Source: Sipunculus nudus
Lineage: Eukaryota > Annelida > Sipuncula > Golfingiida > Sipunculidae
Reading direction: 5' to 3'
Assembly: GCA_026874595.1 (NCBI GenBank)
Contig: CM049316.1
Coordinates: 54,259,676 to 54,323,675 of the forward strand
Length of the DNA stretch: 64,000 nt
The notes beneath the pieces are model-generated. The model was given only the letters and a program-made list of their open reading frames with translations, was not told the DNA's origin and ran no database searches. This document shows positions 23,815-34,833 of this stretch, piece after piece (position 1 is the stretch's first letter; each line of letters starts with the position of its first letter). A program made the position numbers and the translations under genes.

Positions 23815-24128
23815 CATTTCGATAAGCAGTCAGCAAGTACATTGTCTATCCCTTTAATGTGTTTGATTTCAAGATTGTAATCCTGTAAGAACAAACTTCA
23901 TCTCAACAATCTTTGATTTTTACACTTCAACTTGTTTATGAACGCGAGGGGATTGTGATCACTGAAGACAGTGATAGGCTTGACTGATGAAGCAACATTA
24001 ACTTCAGAATGTTGCAATGCCAAAATCAAAGCCAAACATTCTTTTTCAATAGTGGAGTAGTTTTTCTGGTTTGCATTAAACTTTCTTGAGAAATAACGAA
24101 TTGGATGATCTATGCTATCATTGCCTTA
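23815..24128 (-). pseudogene. Gypsy RNase H domain fragment
   Basis: The minus-strand frame reads HPIRYFSRKFNANQKNYSTI, then EKECLALILALQHSEV, ITVFSDHNPLAFINKL, NQRLLR-stop-SLFLQDYNLEI and KHIKGIDNVLADCLSK. These are the hallmark blocks of the reverse-transcriptase-linked RNase H of Ty3/Gypsy elements (SDHNPL carries a catalytic Asp; DNVLADCLS is the C-terminal signature). A TGA replaces the usual Trp after RLLR, and another stop precedes the domain, so it is dead. The rest of pol is missing. Confidence 0.85.
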
Positions 24129-24420
24129 ATGTAACAACACAGCATCTTATCAAAATCCATCATATTCCTCACGGTTTCACGGCGACACCACAAAGTAGCC
24201 TAGTCACCTCTGACCTTATAACATATGCGTGGATTTTGCCATAATAAACTCGGGCGAGACAATCTATTGGTGAGTAGTTATGGTAAGTTTTGTAAAAATC
24301 CATCAAAGCCCCGGCAAGTTATCATGTGCACCCAAAGTTGACGGACGGACGGACGGTGGGTATACCTTAATAGATGGGCGTATAAAAGTCATTGAGATGT
24401 GACAGAATCCTAATCAGCTC
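24129..24420 (+). repeat. Interspersed repeat family B, second locus
   Basis: It shares with 7.5-7.7 kb the order CACCTCTGACCTTAT, AATATGCGTGGATTTTGCC-like, GGCGAGACAAT, AAAATCCATC, AAGCCCCGG, then GACGGACGGACGG and GGTGGGTATACC. It truncates the Gypsy fragment. Confidence 0.6.
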
Positions 24421-24755
24421 TTGAGACCCATAAGATGCACCTGCTACTTAGAAGTAGATCCAGGTCAAACTTTTTGAGAAATAGTGTCGTATATGAAATT
24501 TTAAGATTTCGTATATAAAAATCATTAAAAAATCCAAAAATCATTCAAGTGTGACCAAAACCTAATCAGCTCTGAAAACCCATAAGATGCACCTGCCACT
24601 ACAATTAGAAGTAGATCTGAGTAAAACGTTTTGAGATATCACATCGCATAACAATTGTTTGAACGGACTTATGGCCCGACGTACGGACGGCCCGACAGAC
24701 GGACGGAGCTAATCACTATATATCCCCGCTGCGCTAAAGCGGGGGATAAAGAACA
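24390..24755 (+). repeat. Two-copy ~150-bp tandem repeat ending in a hairpin
   Basis: ACCCATAAGATGCACCTGCY with flanking CCTAATCAGCTCT and AGAAGTAGATC occurs twice (about 24425 and 24575). The unit leads into a GACGGACGG stretch and ends with a perfect-looking hairpin, ATCCCCGCT..AGCGGGGGAT (24722-24749). Confidence 0.6.
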
Positions 24756-25425
24756 ACAGAATAGACTACGGGCCAAATCAGAACGGCCGAATCAATCCGG
24801 AGTTTCCACATTTTCAAGAATTTTATTGGGTCATGTGAAATTCCTTGCCCATCCGGGCCCCATTGTTATACATAAGATAACTAATACAATTTAAGACAAA
24901 TGAGATTTTCTCTTTTTGTCGATGCCTTTTCTTGTATCTTTTGGAAACTCCTGAGCCCCATCTTTGCTCTCATGAGCAAATCTATAACAGTTATAACAAA
25001 GACAAATTAAATTCCGTATTTTCAAGTAGGCCTATCTAATTATGCCTTAGGAAATTCCATAGTCAACCCGGGCCCAGTTGACCCCCACCCCTTTGTGAAA
25101 AGCTACATAGATGTAATTTAAAACAAAAGCGAAACGAGGCTTCGTTATGTTTAAGCAATTTCTTTGTTCCCAAAAGGAAGCGCTCAGCCTGCACATGCAG
25201 GCCCCGTAGGTAATTACGGGTAACTATATTTTAGCTAATACAAATATCAATTGAGAGTACCTTAATTTTCTAAGCGTTTAACTGGCCACTATATATTGAA
25301 AACCATTACTTCCCCAGGCCCCGATGGAAAACAGCACGAAAAAAAACGAAACTATGCATTTTAAGTGCCTTAGAGGACACGTGTGGTCCGCCCACAGACT
25401 CTAGTCGTCCATTTTATATTGCCTC

Positions 25426-25700
25426 CGCCAGGAGGGTATGCCTTCATCCCCGTTCAAATGTGTGTATGTGTGTTCACAACGTATTTCACGCAGTCATGAA
25501 CGGAATCTCATTTTCCTGAGATTCAAAATCACATTTTAATTTTCCTGAGGATCCGGTACATGATCCGGATTCAGGAACAACGACGTCATTAAGGAATATT
25601 AAAAAATGTAAATTCACTTATGCACGAATAAACCTCGTAACGTGGGCCGAATAAATGAATGCAGATTCATGACTGAGGCTGCATTCTTTTACTTAGGATA
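25426..25700 (+). repeat. Interspersed repeat family A, copy 2
   Basis: Begins ATTGCCTCCGCCAGGAGGGTATG and runs through TTCATCCCCGTTC, TTCACAAC, CACGCAGTCATGAACGGAAT, TCCGGATTCAGGAA, AAGGAATATT and TGCACGAATAAACC..GTGGGCCGAATAA. It matches the reverse complement of 54375-54655 throughout. A second tail-like segment (TATGCACGAACC..ATGGGCCGAGTA) occurs at about 25797-25835. Confidence 0.65.
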
Positions 25701-25835
25701 CAAATTTCTAGTATCATATATTGTCAACTGTTTGTTTTAAAAAATATATATATATCTTCCGGGAGTGCAACGCTACCTAAGGAATAGACTGTCACGTATG
25801 CACGAACCTGGAAAAATGGGCCGAGTAGCGAATGC

Positions 25836-27200
25836 CAACACGGTTTTGGAAGCATTCCACAAAGAATGCAAAATTAACATAGGTATCACTTTTTTTCATT
25901 GATCCCATCAGCCTTTCCATTTCACCCTCATGTAAGAAAGAATGAAGAGTGTTTTTTTATGAAAGGAAACACGAGTTTTCCATCAAGGGTATACCGAGCT
26001 ATTAGACGGTTTCATACAAGCACTATAAACCCCTCTTACCCCCCCCCCCCCACCCACACACACACATGTACCTCCACTTCAGACCCTACTCAGAATGCTG
26101 CAGCTTCAACCAAAACAAGTTTGATTAAATTACTTTCCAAATATAATTGACTGCTCTTTGTCTTAAGGCCGCAAAACCTTGCGTCATATTCGTGATGAAC
26201 TTAACGCGGCGTCATCAAGAGTATCCGATGTTTCCATAGTTACCATAATATTCTAACTTTGTTAAAACATCTGTCATGGACAAAAATCAACCAAGCGTCT
26301 CTGCTTCAATGTTCAGATTTGTTTTGTCCAATCCCTGCTTAATCTAGCTGCTAACTTGCTGTTTGTGTCATACAGGAAATGATTACTTCTGTAAAATAAG
26401 CGCTTATGGCTTTTCTACAAATTCCAGAAACCAAATTTACGGAGAAAACGACCCGTTTAAAACCATATTAGCTGCCCTAGTTGCTTCCTACTTTCAGAGG
26501 TACCCGTCTCCGTTGAACTTATAATTATAACAATACTTAATCTTCGCTAGTTCACCACGTTCTTGTGTCGCTCAGCTGTGTATTTTAGCCCAAATATTAC
26601 TGACTTTTCGGTATGCAGGCCGGTGTGGTATATACCCCATATATATCGCCAGATGGCGTGACTGCCTGTAGGCAACAGATTGACTCCCATTCCTCACAGC
26701 CAAATCAAACGGGCACCTGCCGCTACATCACATTGTCCCTCAAGCGGTGTGAGATTTGTAAAGGTAATCATGGGACTTTTCAGCCACGTCGCCAAAGGGA
26801 ATTAATAAGCCAACATGAGGCTCCATGTTTACTGTATCGGGAGTCCGACAATACGTCCGTTGTCTGCCTCGTAGACAGCTGGTTGGAATAATGTGTTGTA
26901 CAGCGAAGCTGCGTAAAAGCAAATCACTTTTCTTCCTTTCTCTTCAACCGTTATTTGAAATTCGGCTTTTCAGCCGGTATGTTCATCTTTACAAACATAA
27001 CACAATAACACGCATGTACCAAACAAAATCAATAAATTATTTTGATGTAGAAAATGAAGTTTATTCATTAAAATATAATTTCAGTGGTAAGTAGCCGCTA
27101 AAGTTTAAGGTTTGGTCTAAATAAGAGCCCTTCGTGATTGCTGGCAACGACTTCAAGTGACCGGTGTTATGTTTTTATAAACCCGTATCGTCTTCTTAAA
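25836..27200. other. Intergenic, no supported gene
   Basis: AT-rich sequence with a short poly-C/CA tract at about 26040-26065. No coding exon could be supported. Confidence 0.4.
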
Positions 27201-27737
27201 TGACGTAATCAGGACAGTTCAGTAAATGAGTAACGTTTAATTCAGTCGAATTACGTATTCACTTTATAATGGGAACTGATGATAAACTTCGCCCTTAGAA
27301 GTCTTATTTTGACTTTTCATCTGGTCTTACTCATCATTATTTATCAGCCAGACAATGAACACATACCAGGCCTTTAAATACTAATCCATATCTAAGTTCT
27401 CTGTGTTTAAACTGTTGTACTCTTCAAATTTAGGGCGGCATGACTTTTTAAATGTGATTGTTAATTTCACAGATAACACGTAATTCAGTCAAACCCATCA
27501 AATCCATCCTTTCCAATCTTAATGACCCTTGACCTTTGACGAGAAAAGTAAAGCTAACCATTGCTTTGATTGTTCCAATGTAGATTTGAGACAAGATGCT
27601 TTTGACTAGGAAAGTGGCGCCAACTGTAGACGGAATGTCAAACAAACCTTGGTTCTTACGAGTTTTAAGTGCTGTGTACTAAACCGGGAAAAGATGTATA
27701 AAACAATACATGAAGTCATGAAAATACATAATGATAG

Positions 27738-27932
27738 CTAATGACTGCTCATGATAAAAGATATAACCGTGAGGACAGCAGTTAATGTTAAAGTTTTAGT
27801 ATACGTGGAGAGGGATCGGGCACCAGCGGTGATGGGTTCGCAGTACAGATTCTCTGGACAGGTAAGATTCGTCGTGATGAGGTAGTGCCAGTGGTTACAG
27901 GTTTTTAACTTGACAATAGCGCGGGCCGTCAC
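27738..27932 (-). other. Exon 4: C-terminal Cys and GPI-type tail
   Basis: Acceptor ATATTTTTCAG, phase 0. It encodes VTARAIVKLKTCNHWHYL and onward, then NLTCPENLYCEP, small residues AGARS as a possible cleavage site, a hydrophobic tail, and a TAG at 27738-27740. Confidence 0.65.
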
Positions 27933-30900
27933 CTGAAAAATATTGCGAGATACAGTCAATACCTTTTGTTTGAGAAGGTTGGATCCGCAATAGTTAACAA
28001 GCTAAAGATGTTATAACATTAACTCGTGGGAAATAGCATGGTGATCAGTAATACTAAAAGGAGTCTTTGCCCTTCGCCCACTGAACCCACAAACTGATAG
28101 AAACAAATATTGATTTATTTAAATATTGATAATTATTAATATTAAAACTTATCTTAATATGTAAATTGATAAAGATATCAAACAAACAACAAACCAATCA
28201 ATGATTGAATCTATGAGGTATAGGCGGCTGTAACTCTTTTTATGGTCATTATTTACAATGAAATGTGTCGTTTAGATTCGTTTGTAGTTATATTGATTAG
28301 AGCTTGTACCTTTAGACTGGCTGTGCCGTTATTTTGACAACACCATTTGTTTCCAAAGCCAAGGTTTATCCCGGTCTTCAACATTCCTTCACAACGTCTG
28401 CGGCAATGCATACTTCCGTCTGGGCATGCGCATTCCGGACATGGAAGATGAAAAGGATCCAGGTAGGACCCCTTTGATTCCACATTACACGTACAGCTGT
28501 GAGTAGGTGTAATTATAACATAAACAACGAAGGATTAACTGAGAAGAAAATAAATGGATATACACAAAATACGTCGTGTGCTTGAAAGAACATTTTATAA
28601 ATGGATTTTTGCTTTCTAAAATATGCTATAGACCAATATCACCTGACTGTGTCTCCACCGTCGCCGCTTCCATCTTTGTCACGGTCATCTTCGCCACTTC
28701 CATCTTCGCCGCTTTCCTCTTCACCACTTCCATATTGCGTTTTACTACAGTTTTATAAATAATGTTATTCTTTCATTAGTAATTGGATAAGCTTGCTAGT
28801 GTTATAGTGAGAATGTTCTGACAAAATAAACTGCAACATGGGTCACTGTTAACTGTGTATACCTTGCATCCTTTATACGCAAAACGTTTAGATGAAGGCT
28901 ATGGAGATGTCTTTCAAGGAATAGTTAGGCATATGGCTTAAGATGTATCAGTTTCAAAATTCGGTACTTTTGTACATTTAGCATGAGGCCTATCGGAGTA
29001 CTTATCGAGTTCTAAGATTTTCAATAGTTATTTGATTGATTTACAATTCACATTATGAACTAAGTTATCGAATTTAAAGAAACAGTGAAAGGTGAGCTCA
29101 GTCTCGTCATCAGCCCCTCGTACAATAAATATAATATAATATAATAATAATAAATAACAAACATACGTATACACATTGCTGGTAATGTATTTATATTATA
29201 TTCATGTATAATTTTTAATGAATTTTAGTTGATAAAAGCCACAACGGCCGCTTTGATATGCTATAAAATAAATATACAATGCTCAGGTAAAAAAAAGCGC
29301 AATGAAGGTTCGCTAAATGGAGCATTGTGCATGTAAGCTGAACAGCCGAACCACGAATACAAATCCTACGACATGGAGATACGCATGAAAGGTGTTCCCT
29401 GTACACGGGAACTCTCGGTATACTTGTGTACGAGAAACAGTGCATGTAAATAGTTTCGCTGAAGTACACGCTTTTACACCATTTCTTTTTACATTACAAA
29501 GAGACACTGCAGGTAAGAGATTTAATATGCTGCATTAAGTGAACACGTGAAATGAATGAAGGTTTAATTGTCACTATAAACACCGAGCGTAATTGTCGCT
29601 CCAGGAATAACACCCTAGACTTAGTCTTTACCACACTCCTGGGTCATATTCATCATATCTCCTTTAACAAGTCTAAGCATACAAGTCAGCCTCGCTTTTG
29701 AGGGGTCCATTCAACAACAGCGCATTCTCTGACCGCTGAAAAATGACCTGTCGGACCGAAATATATTAAACTTCTTTTGGCGTGTCGTTTGCGAGTATTT
29801 GTATTATGAGGAATGATTTTCGCTAGCTATAACTTCACATTTCAATTATACTGTAATTGGTTTCATATTTGTCAAGTTAAATTTTCGCGAGTTTCAATTT
29901 GTATTGATTCTCCAGGGTTCCATTATCGCGATGTTACTACGTACTAACGTGAACAGAGTATATACCATTATTATATCATTCCATATGTAGATGACAAATC
30001 TTAACAGTTTGACCAGGAAAAATAGGAACATCAAACGAGGGGAACACTTGTTCATTATTGATAGATAATGTAAAAGATCTAATATTTTCCATGATAACAA
30101 ACTTGTATTAACAGAACACAAACTATATTATATTATTTATGATATCAACTATAATTATGCTTTCCATTTTTGTTGACGCTACAGGCATTGATAACCTAGG
30201 ATGTGATGGAAATGACAGATCGTGTGTGTAGATGAGGCTTTTTATTCACGAAGATACTGTGAATATCGTGAAATTTAAATCCTCGCGAAAAATTACTGAC
30301 ACGGTATATGTTCGTTCACCTGGCTGCCGGCCCCTATTGGGCACACGCCTTCATTTAAAACGCCATCACTACGCGCCTTATTCTAAAATGTTGGATCGAC
30401 CTCGCCCACACTTGCAAAACTGGGAAATACATTTACAAAGCTGAATACAAATGTCAACAAACATTAACGTTATACTTATTCAACTCATTCATTCATGCAC
30501 GTTACAGGAATGTTAATTCAAGATTACACTGCAGCCAGCAAATCGTTTTAGTGTCAGCAGCGAACACGTCACGTCTTCGGGACAATTACAGAGTGGTGTG
30601 GAGAATTATCGGTTTCTTATTACGGTACTCATCATATGCTTTACAGAACACATGGTAAATAGTACTTTAAAATGTCTTTACTATTTTGCACTCACTAGTG
30701 ATGTTTCCACTATTTTATTATTTTTATTTCCTTTTCACAACGGAGCAAACGCAAGACTTTCAATCACCCGAACTCATTAAACACATTTTGACATAATGGA
30801 TACATAATGGTTTTTAACATAAGGACATAAACTAAAAAGACAAGTTGAAAATGGAACATCTTAGTGCACAACTGTTAAGACATTACAAGTCACAAATCAG

Positions 30901-31601
30901 AAAATACGATAATGGCATGTTCCCTCAGGTCTTTAATTTTTTGCATAATTAGAAGCTGTTTAGAAGTTATAATTACATCTTTTTATGGGCCATTTTACAG
31001 CGCACTGCAGCGTGCAATTCCTTAGGCTCCATGGATATCTTTAGTTTTGAGATGTTTTTTGGTGTTCTGGTTCGAGTTTACATCATAGGTTTAATGTGTT
31101 GGACTGCCTCAAGATACATTCATTCTTTATATATTCAATAAAAAGATTGTATCTTGAGGCCACACATGCAGCTTTCCATTAAACAAATTTGTTCACAGCG
31201 TTGTCCATCAATAACTTGACGTAAGCTTTTTACAACTTCCAACTCATGAACGGACATACAAAGGAATTCATATAACGAAAAGTTACTGAATAGAAACAAA
31301 AATGCTATTGATTGATAAAGTAACTATAAATTTCAAAACACTCAGAAACTCATTTTGAACGTCATAAAAAACTAATTGCGTCTCATCGTTTTGTAATATT
31401 CAACAGATTTAATGGATAATACAGAAAGAACTTATTTTCCTAGAATGTTAAAAAATTACTATAATTACATCAGTGTCCTTAACGCTGCATGAGTATAAGG
31501 GGTTCCCTGAAAGAACAAAGAACAAATAAAAAGGCAACAGAGGTAGATATTTTTTTAATAATTAGTTTATGAGTATTCATGCAAGGCCATGGGATCTCTC
31601 T

Positions 31602-31676
<75 letters not shown>

Positions 31677-32307
31677 ACACCTGGCTTAGCGACCACCGAT
31701 AGGTTTAGCGACCACCTCGAATCAACGACCACTTTTTACGGGTCCCGATATAACACCTCGCCTAGACGACGACCACGTTTTCGCGGTGCCGATGATGGTG
31801 GTTTATTCGAGGTTTCACTGTTTATGTATACAGGTGCACTTATACACACTGACATGCCATCGTTTTTTCTTCAATAAATCTCCCTTGTAGTTCACCATGC
31901 CCCGTCCCAGATGTATCTATATTTTTCTCCTTTAATTTTCATTTCCAGATTCGAACCGTATACACCTCCGGCTCAAAGTTAATTGGACTTGCCAGTCTTA
32001 CATCTATTGATCTGCGCAGGAAATCCCTCCTGTACACCTAATTAGCAGAGGTACGTGTTATGTCACAAGAACGGTGAACTATCAGTACCGTACACATAAT
32101 CGACTGAAATGTTATACTGTAAATGTTGACTTTGTTTCCTCGTCAAACTCTACACGCTCTATCCTGTCAGTTTTCCCGAATCCTCAAGTGGGATGTGCAG
32201 GATACCTGCTGTTTCCGTCAGCAAGAGTCTCAAGAAAGAAAAGAATCTCTGCAACAAATTACACCATAACTGGACGCTGGCTGGCCGCACAACCCTCTAA
32301 ACCCGTG

Positions 32308-32346
<39 letters not shown>

Positions 32347-32979
32347 CGGGCCGGGGACTCAGGCTAGTGTTTGTGAGGCCCTTCAGAGTTCAGTTAAGGG
32401 ACTGGAACAACTTGCAATGCACCCAGTAATGTCCCATTTTCAGACTATGCTTATATCCTTGATTAATAGCTGGGCTCAGAAAGTCAGTTTTTTTTTAATT
32501 ACTAGAAAATGGGGATCCGTTAGATCCCGTTGCAGAGGAATGGTAGAGATCTGCGTAGTGTGCCCCAATACCTGTAAGGTAACGAACTCCCCAGAGCCTT
32601 GTGATGTGATGCTGCCGGGAATTCAACTGTGTGTGCAAGTGTAAGGGCCAAATCGATGTGCAACCTGTAAGTAAGGGCATCTGATTTACGCTGATAGCAA
32701 AACTGGACCACTGTCATGGCCTGTTTCTGCGGATTTTCTTGGACAAACAAATAGACAGGACAATTTGTAGTTGTATATAGATGTTCATAAGAAACGTTCT
32801 AGTGGAGACACTGAAATGTCTCTTGGAATTGTTGAAAATACATTTTTTTTCTGACGGGTGAGGTGATTCTGAAAATGTGTTTTATGTTCTTACTTGGCTG
32901 AATGCTGATGGCTGTTGGCCAGAGAGGAAAACAAAAGAAATACCAGCGCGAGCCAGACTGACAGACGAAGGCGCTCCAT
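27738..32979 (-). CDS. Small GPI-anchored proteoglycan-like secreted protein (four coding exons)
   Basis: Four minus-strand exons with canonical splice sites and fully compatible phases: 32979-32894 (phase 2 exit), 28744-28643 (phase 2), 28496-28310 (phase 0) and 27932-27738 (stop). The predicted product is about 189 residues. Residues 1-23 form a strong signal peptide (MERLRLSVWLALVFLLFSSL). Residues 30-62 are acidic with four Ser-Gly dipeptides in acidic context (EEESGEDGSGED), the consensus for glycosaminoglycan attachment. The third exon has nine Cys, including CPECACPDGSMHC and WCC, resembling a von Willebrand type C fold. The last exon has three more Cys, an NLT glycosylation site and a hydrophobic C-terminus (LTAVLTVISFIM) right before the stop, as in GPI signals. 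I infer a cell-surface proteoglycan or matrix-interacting protein. I recognise no named orthologue. The exon chain and domain logic are the support; expression is not shown. Confidence 0.65.
28310..28496 (-). other. Exon 3: Cys-rich VWC-like segment
   Basis: Acceptor CACCTACTCACAG, donor AAAG|GTACAA. The first base completes AG|C. It encodes CTCNVESKGSYL, then CPECACPDGSMHCRRRC and NKWCCQNNGTASLK. Confidence 0.65.
28643..28744 (-). other. Exon 2: acidic Ser-Gly segment
   Basis: Acceptor AAAACTGTAG, 102 bases, donor CAG|GTGATA. It completes codon AA|T from exon 1 and encodes KTQYGSGEEESGEDG and onward, ending GGDTV. The 18-bp periodicity of the DNA reflects GSGED repeats. Confidence 0.65.
31608..31672. 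repeat. (CT)n(AT)n compound microsatellite
   Basis: About 33 bp of CT followed by about 31 bp of AT. Confidence 0.95.
31675..31822. mobile_element. Small mariner-like remnant
   Basis: Begins at a TA and contains AGCGACCACC repeats. It ends GGTGGTTTATTCGAGGTTTCACTG, a terminus style (GAGGTTTCACTG) common in Tc1/mariner-type elements of invertebrates. It lies in the large first coding intron of the proteoglycan-like gene. The inverted repeats are poor. Confidence 0.35.
32309..32341. repeat. Poly-C tract
   Basis: 33 consecutive C. Confidence 0.98.
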
Positions 32980-32991
32980 GCTGATGGCAGC
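32894..32991 (-). other. Exon with start codon and signal peptide
   Basis: Acceptor TTAACCTTATTGTAG ends at 32992. There is a 12-base leader, then ATG at 32979 in good context (ATCAGCATGG). Codons 1-28 encode the signal peptide, and the donor AA|GTAAGA follows 32894. The acceptor upstream implies a separate non-coding first exon. Confidence 0.65.
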
Positions 32992-33373
32992 CTACAATAA
33001 GGTTAATATATCATATCTGTTTGTCTGTCAATTACAGAGAGGCATAATCTGTAATGAATAAACATCAAAAGAACACTATCAAAATGCGTTACCCTTTATA
33101 ACTGATAACATATACATGGAAAAATTGATCTGTACGTGTTGCCTGGGTAGAGCTCGAAATAAACAAAATGGTGTCTCGTATAAGTAGATTTCTGCCAGAA
33201 TAATTAAATGATGATTATAACCTTACATATTAATATAATAAAGAATATGTTCTAAGGATATAACAAGTTATGTAACAATTACTTACTGCTATATATTAGT
33301 ATAATATATATTATATAAGCAGAATATAAATAACTATTATTTGATTGTGAAATAATAAATAATACTAACACTA

Positions 33374-33375
<2 letters not shown>

Positions 33376-33413
<38 letters not shown>
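33376..33413. repeat. (AT)n microsatellite
   Basis: Pure AT dinucleotide run in strongly AT-rich surroundings. Confidence 0.95.
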
Positions 33414-33415
<2 letters not shown>

Positions 33416-34131
33416 TACGATAATGACAGATCAGAGATCAAAATGTGCACCTATAAGAATAACGCGCATATATATGGTGCAGATTTAAATCTGTAAAACT
33501 ATATAATATTAATACCTTAGCAGAAAATGCGTAATAGTTTGAACAGCAATATGTGTACATGTGATAACCTGCCAAATGGGATGAAGAGAGGTCAATCCAG
33601 CAAAAACTCGTCATTACATAACGGGGTACAATTTAAGGTTATTATACATAGTACATGGTCTTTTAGCGCCGCCCCACATATTCATACAACGCCCGCTTTT
33701 CAGATGTATATACTGAAGTGCCACGCGCTTCTTCGGAAGTCAGCGTGGAGCAAAGGGGGTTTGCATATGCAGGCACTAACAATATGGTTACCATATGTTT
33801 GATTTTTTTCAGTCATTTACTAATAGACACAACCTGTAAACCCGATTTTTTTTAAATTTTTCTCTAGCATGTTTTACAAAAGAGAAGTTTAACATATCTT
33901 GGTGTAAGATGAAAACAATGTATTGACGTCCGTGATTTCACAATGTAAATATGATCTGCATAATATCATAAAACACCGATGATGTGGTGCTAATATATGA
34001 TGTCACGAAACCTGAGAAACCACAGCATGGTTTTGCTCTTTACAACCAGCACTCAGCAAGTTTGGTTTAATTGATATAATATGGTTTAATTGTGATGGGA
34101 TGTTTTAGAAACAAGAGTGTTCTTTACTCAC

Positions 34132-34260
34132 CTTTATTGCCAGTTACCGCTCCGAGACAAATATATCGTGATTTTTTGCTAGTCTCATACCGTGTTAGCC
34201 AGACCGCGCAGTCCGCGCATTAACCGGGTCATCACTGAAGCGTTTCAGATTTGTATGGTT
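34132..34260 (-). other. Possible non-coding first exon of the proteoglycan-like gene
   Basis: A strong minus-strand donor, AAAG|GTGAGTAAAG, ends an exon at 34132, about 1.1 kb upstream of the acceptor before the ATG exon. The local sequence is GC-richer (CCGCGCAGTCCGCGC), as around some promoters. The 5' limit is a guess. Confidence 0.35.
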
Positions 34261-34394
34261 GACAAATAGGACACATCCATCATAAACTCCAAGAAGGTCA
34301 ACAGAACCTTTAAAGAATGATTAGCACTTAGAGCTTGTAAAATATCCTCCTGGTCTCTTTTATTTTTGTTCATATATGGTTAGTTATGGTACCG

Positions 34395-34465
34395 TAAAGC
34401 GTCGTTTATCCGAAAAACTAAGGTAAAAAGTTTGGATAAAGGATCGTTTGGATAAATTATTCCGC
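34395..34465. mobile_element. Pogo-like terminal remnant
   Basis: GCGTCGTTTATCCGAA followed by GTTTGGATAAAGGATCGTTTGGATAA. The repeated TTATCCGA/TTTGGATAA pattern resembles pogo/Tigger-type ends. Only one end was found. Confidence 0.3.
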
Positions 34466-34833
34466 ATGACACACCATGATTTTCCAAATTGCCCCTCATG
34501 ACTTTACCAATGATTAACAGACATGAATTAATGAAGCTAGTCCAAAATGAACAGCATTTTTTGTTAAGTTTTCCGTCAATTTTAAAAAATTTATCATATA
34601 ATATACATTTAAATTTTTACTAATTAGCCCTAGAAAATCAAAATTCAACTCATTGCTGAATACTTTTTATTGTAGGCAACTCTAGTAAACTCTAGTAGGC
34701 AACATAATATTTACTAGGCTCATTTCCGTATGACGTTGTAGTTTAATAAAAAAAAAAATGTTCTCCGTTACCGCATGTTATATGCTATATGCACTAGTTG
34801 AGAATTCTGGTTCAACTTCAGTGTTAACACTAT

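Larger units (their letters stand above)
22834..24128 (-). mobile_element. 3' end of a Ty3/Gypsy retrotransposon
   Basis: In minus-strand order: an RNase H domain fragment, ~130 bp of AT-rich DNA, a polypurine tract, and a complete-looking LTR. The 5' side is cut off at about 24128, where interspersed repeat family B starts. No integrase lies between RNase H and the LTR. Either it was deleted or the element has the integrase-first pol order known for Gmr1-like Gypsy elements. Confidence 0.8.

Noticed and set aside
29313..29522. Cys-containing minus-strand frame with a good acceptor (TCTTACCTGCAG) and hydrophobic end, inside an intron of the proteoglycan-like gene
   Set aside because: Its reading phase does not match the donors of exon 1, 2 or 3; joining gives immediate stops, so it is not an alternative exon of that gene.
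31569..31877. 102-codon frame with Ser-Leu and Tyr-Ile runs
   Set aside because: Translation of (CT)n(AT)n microsatellite DNA.
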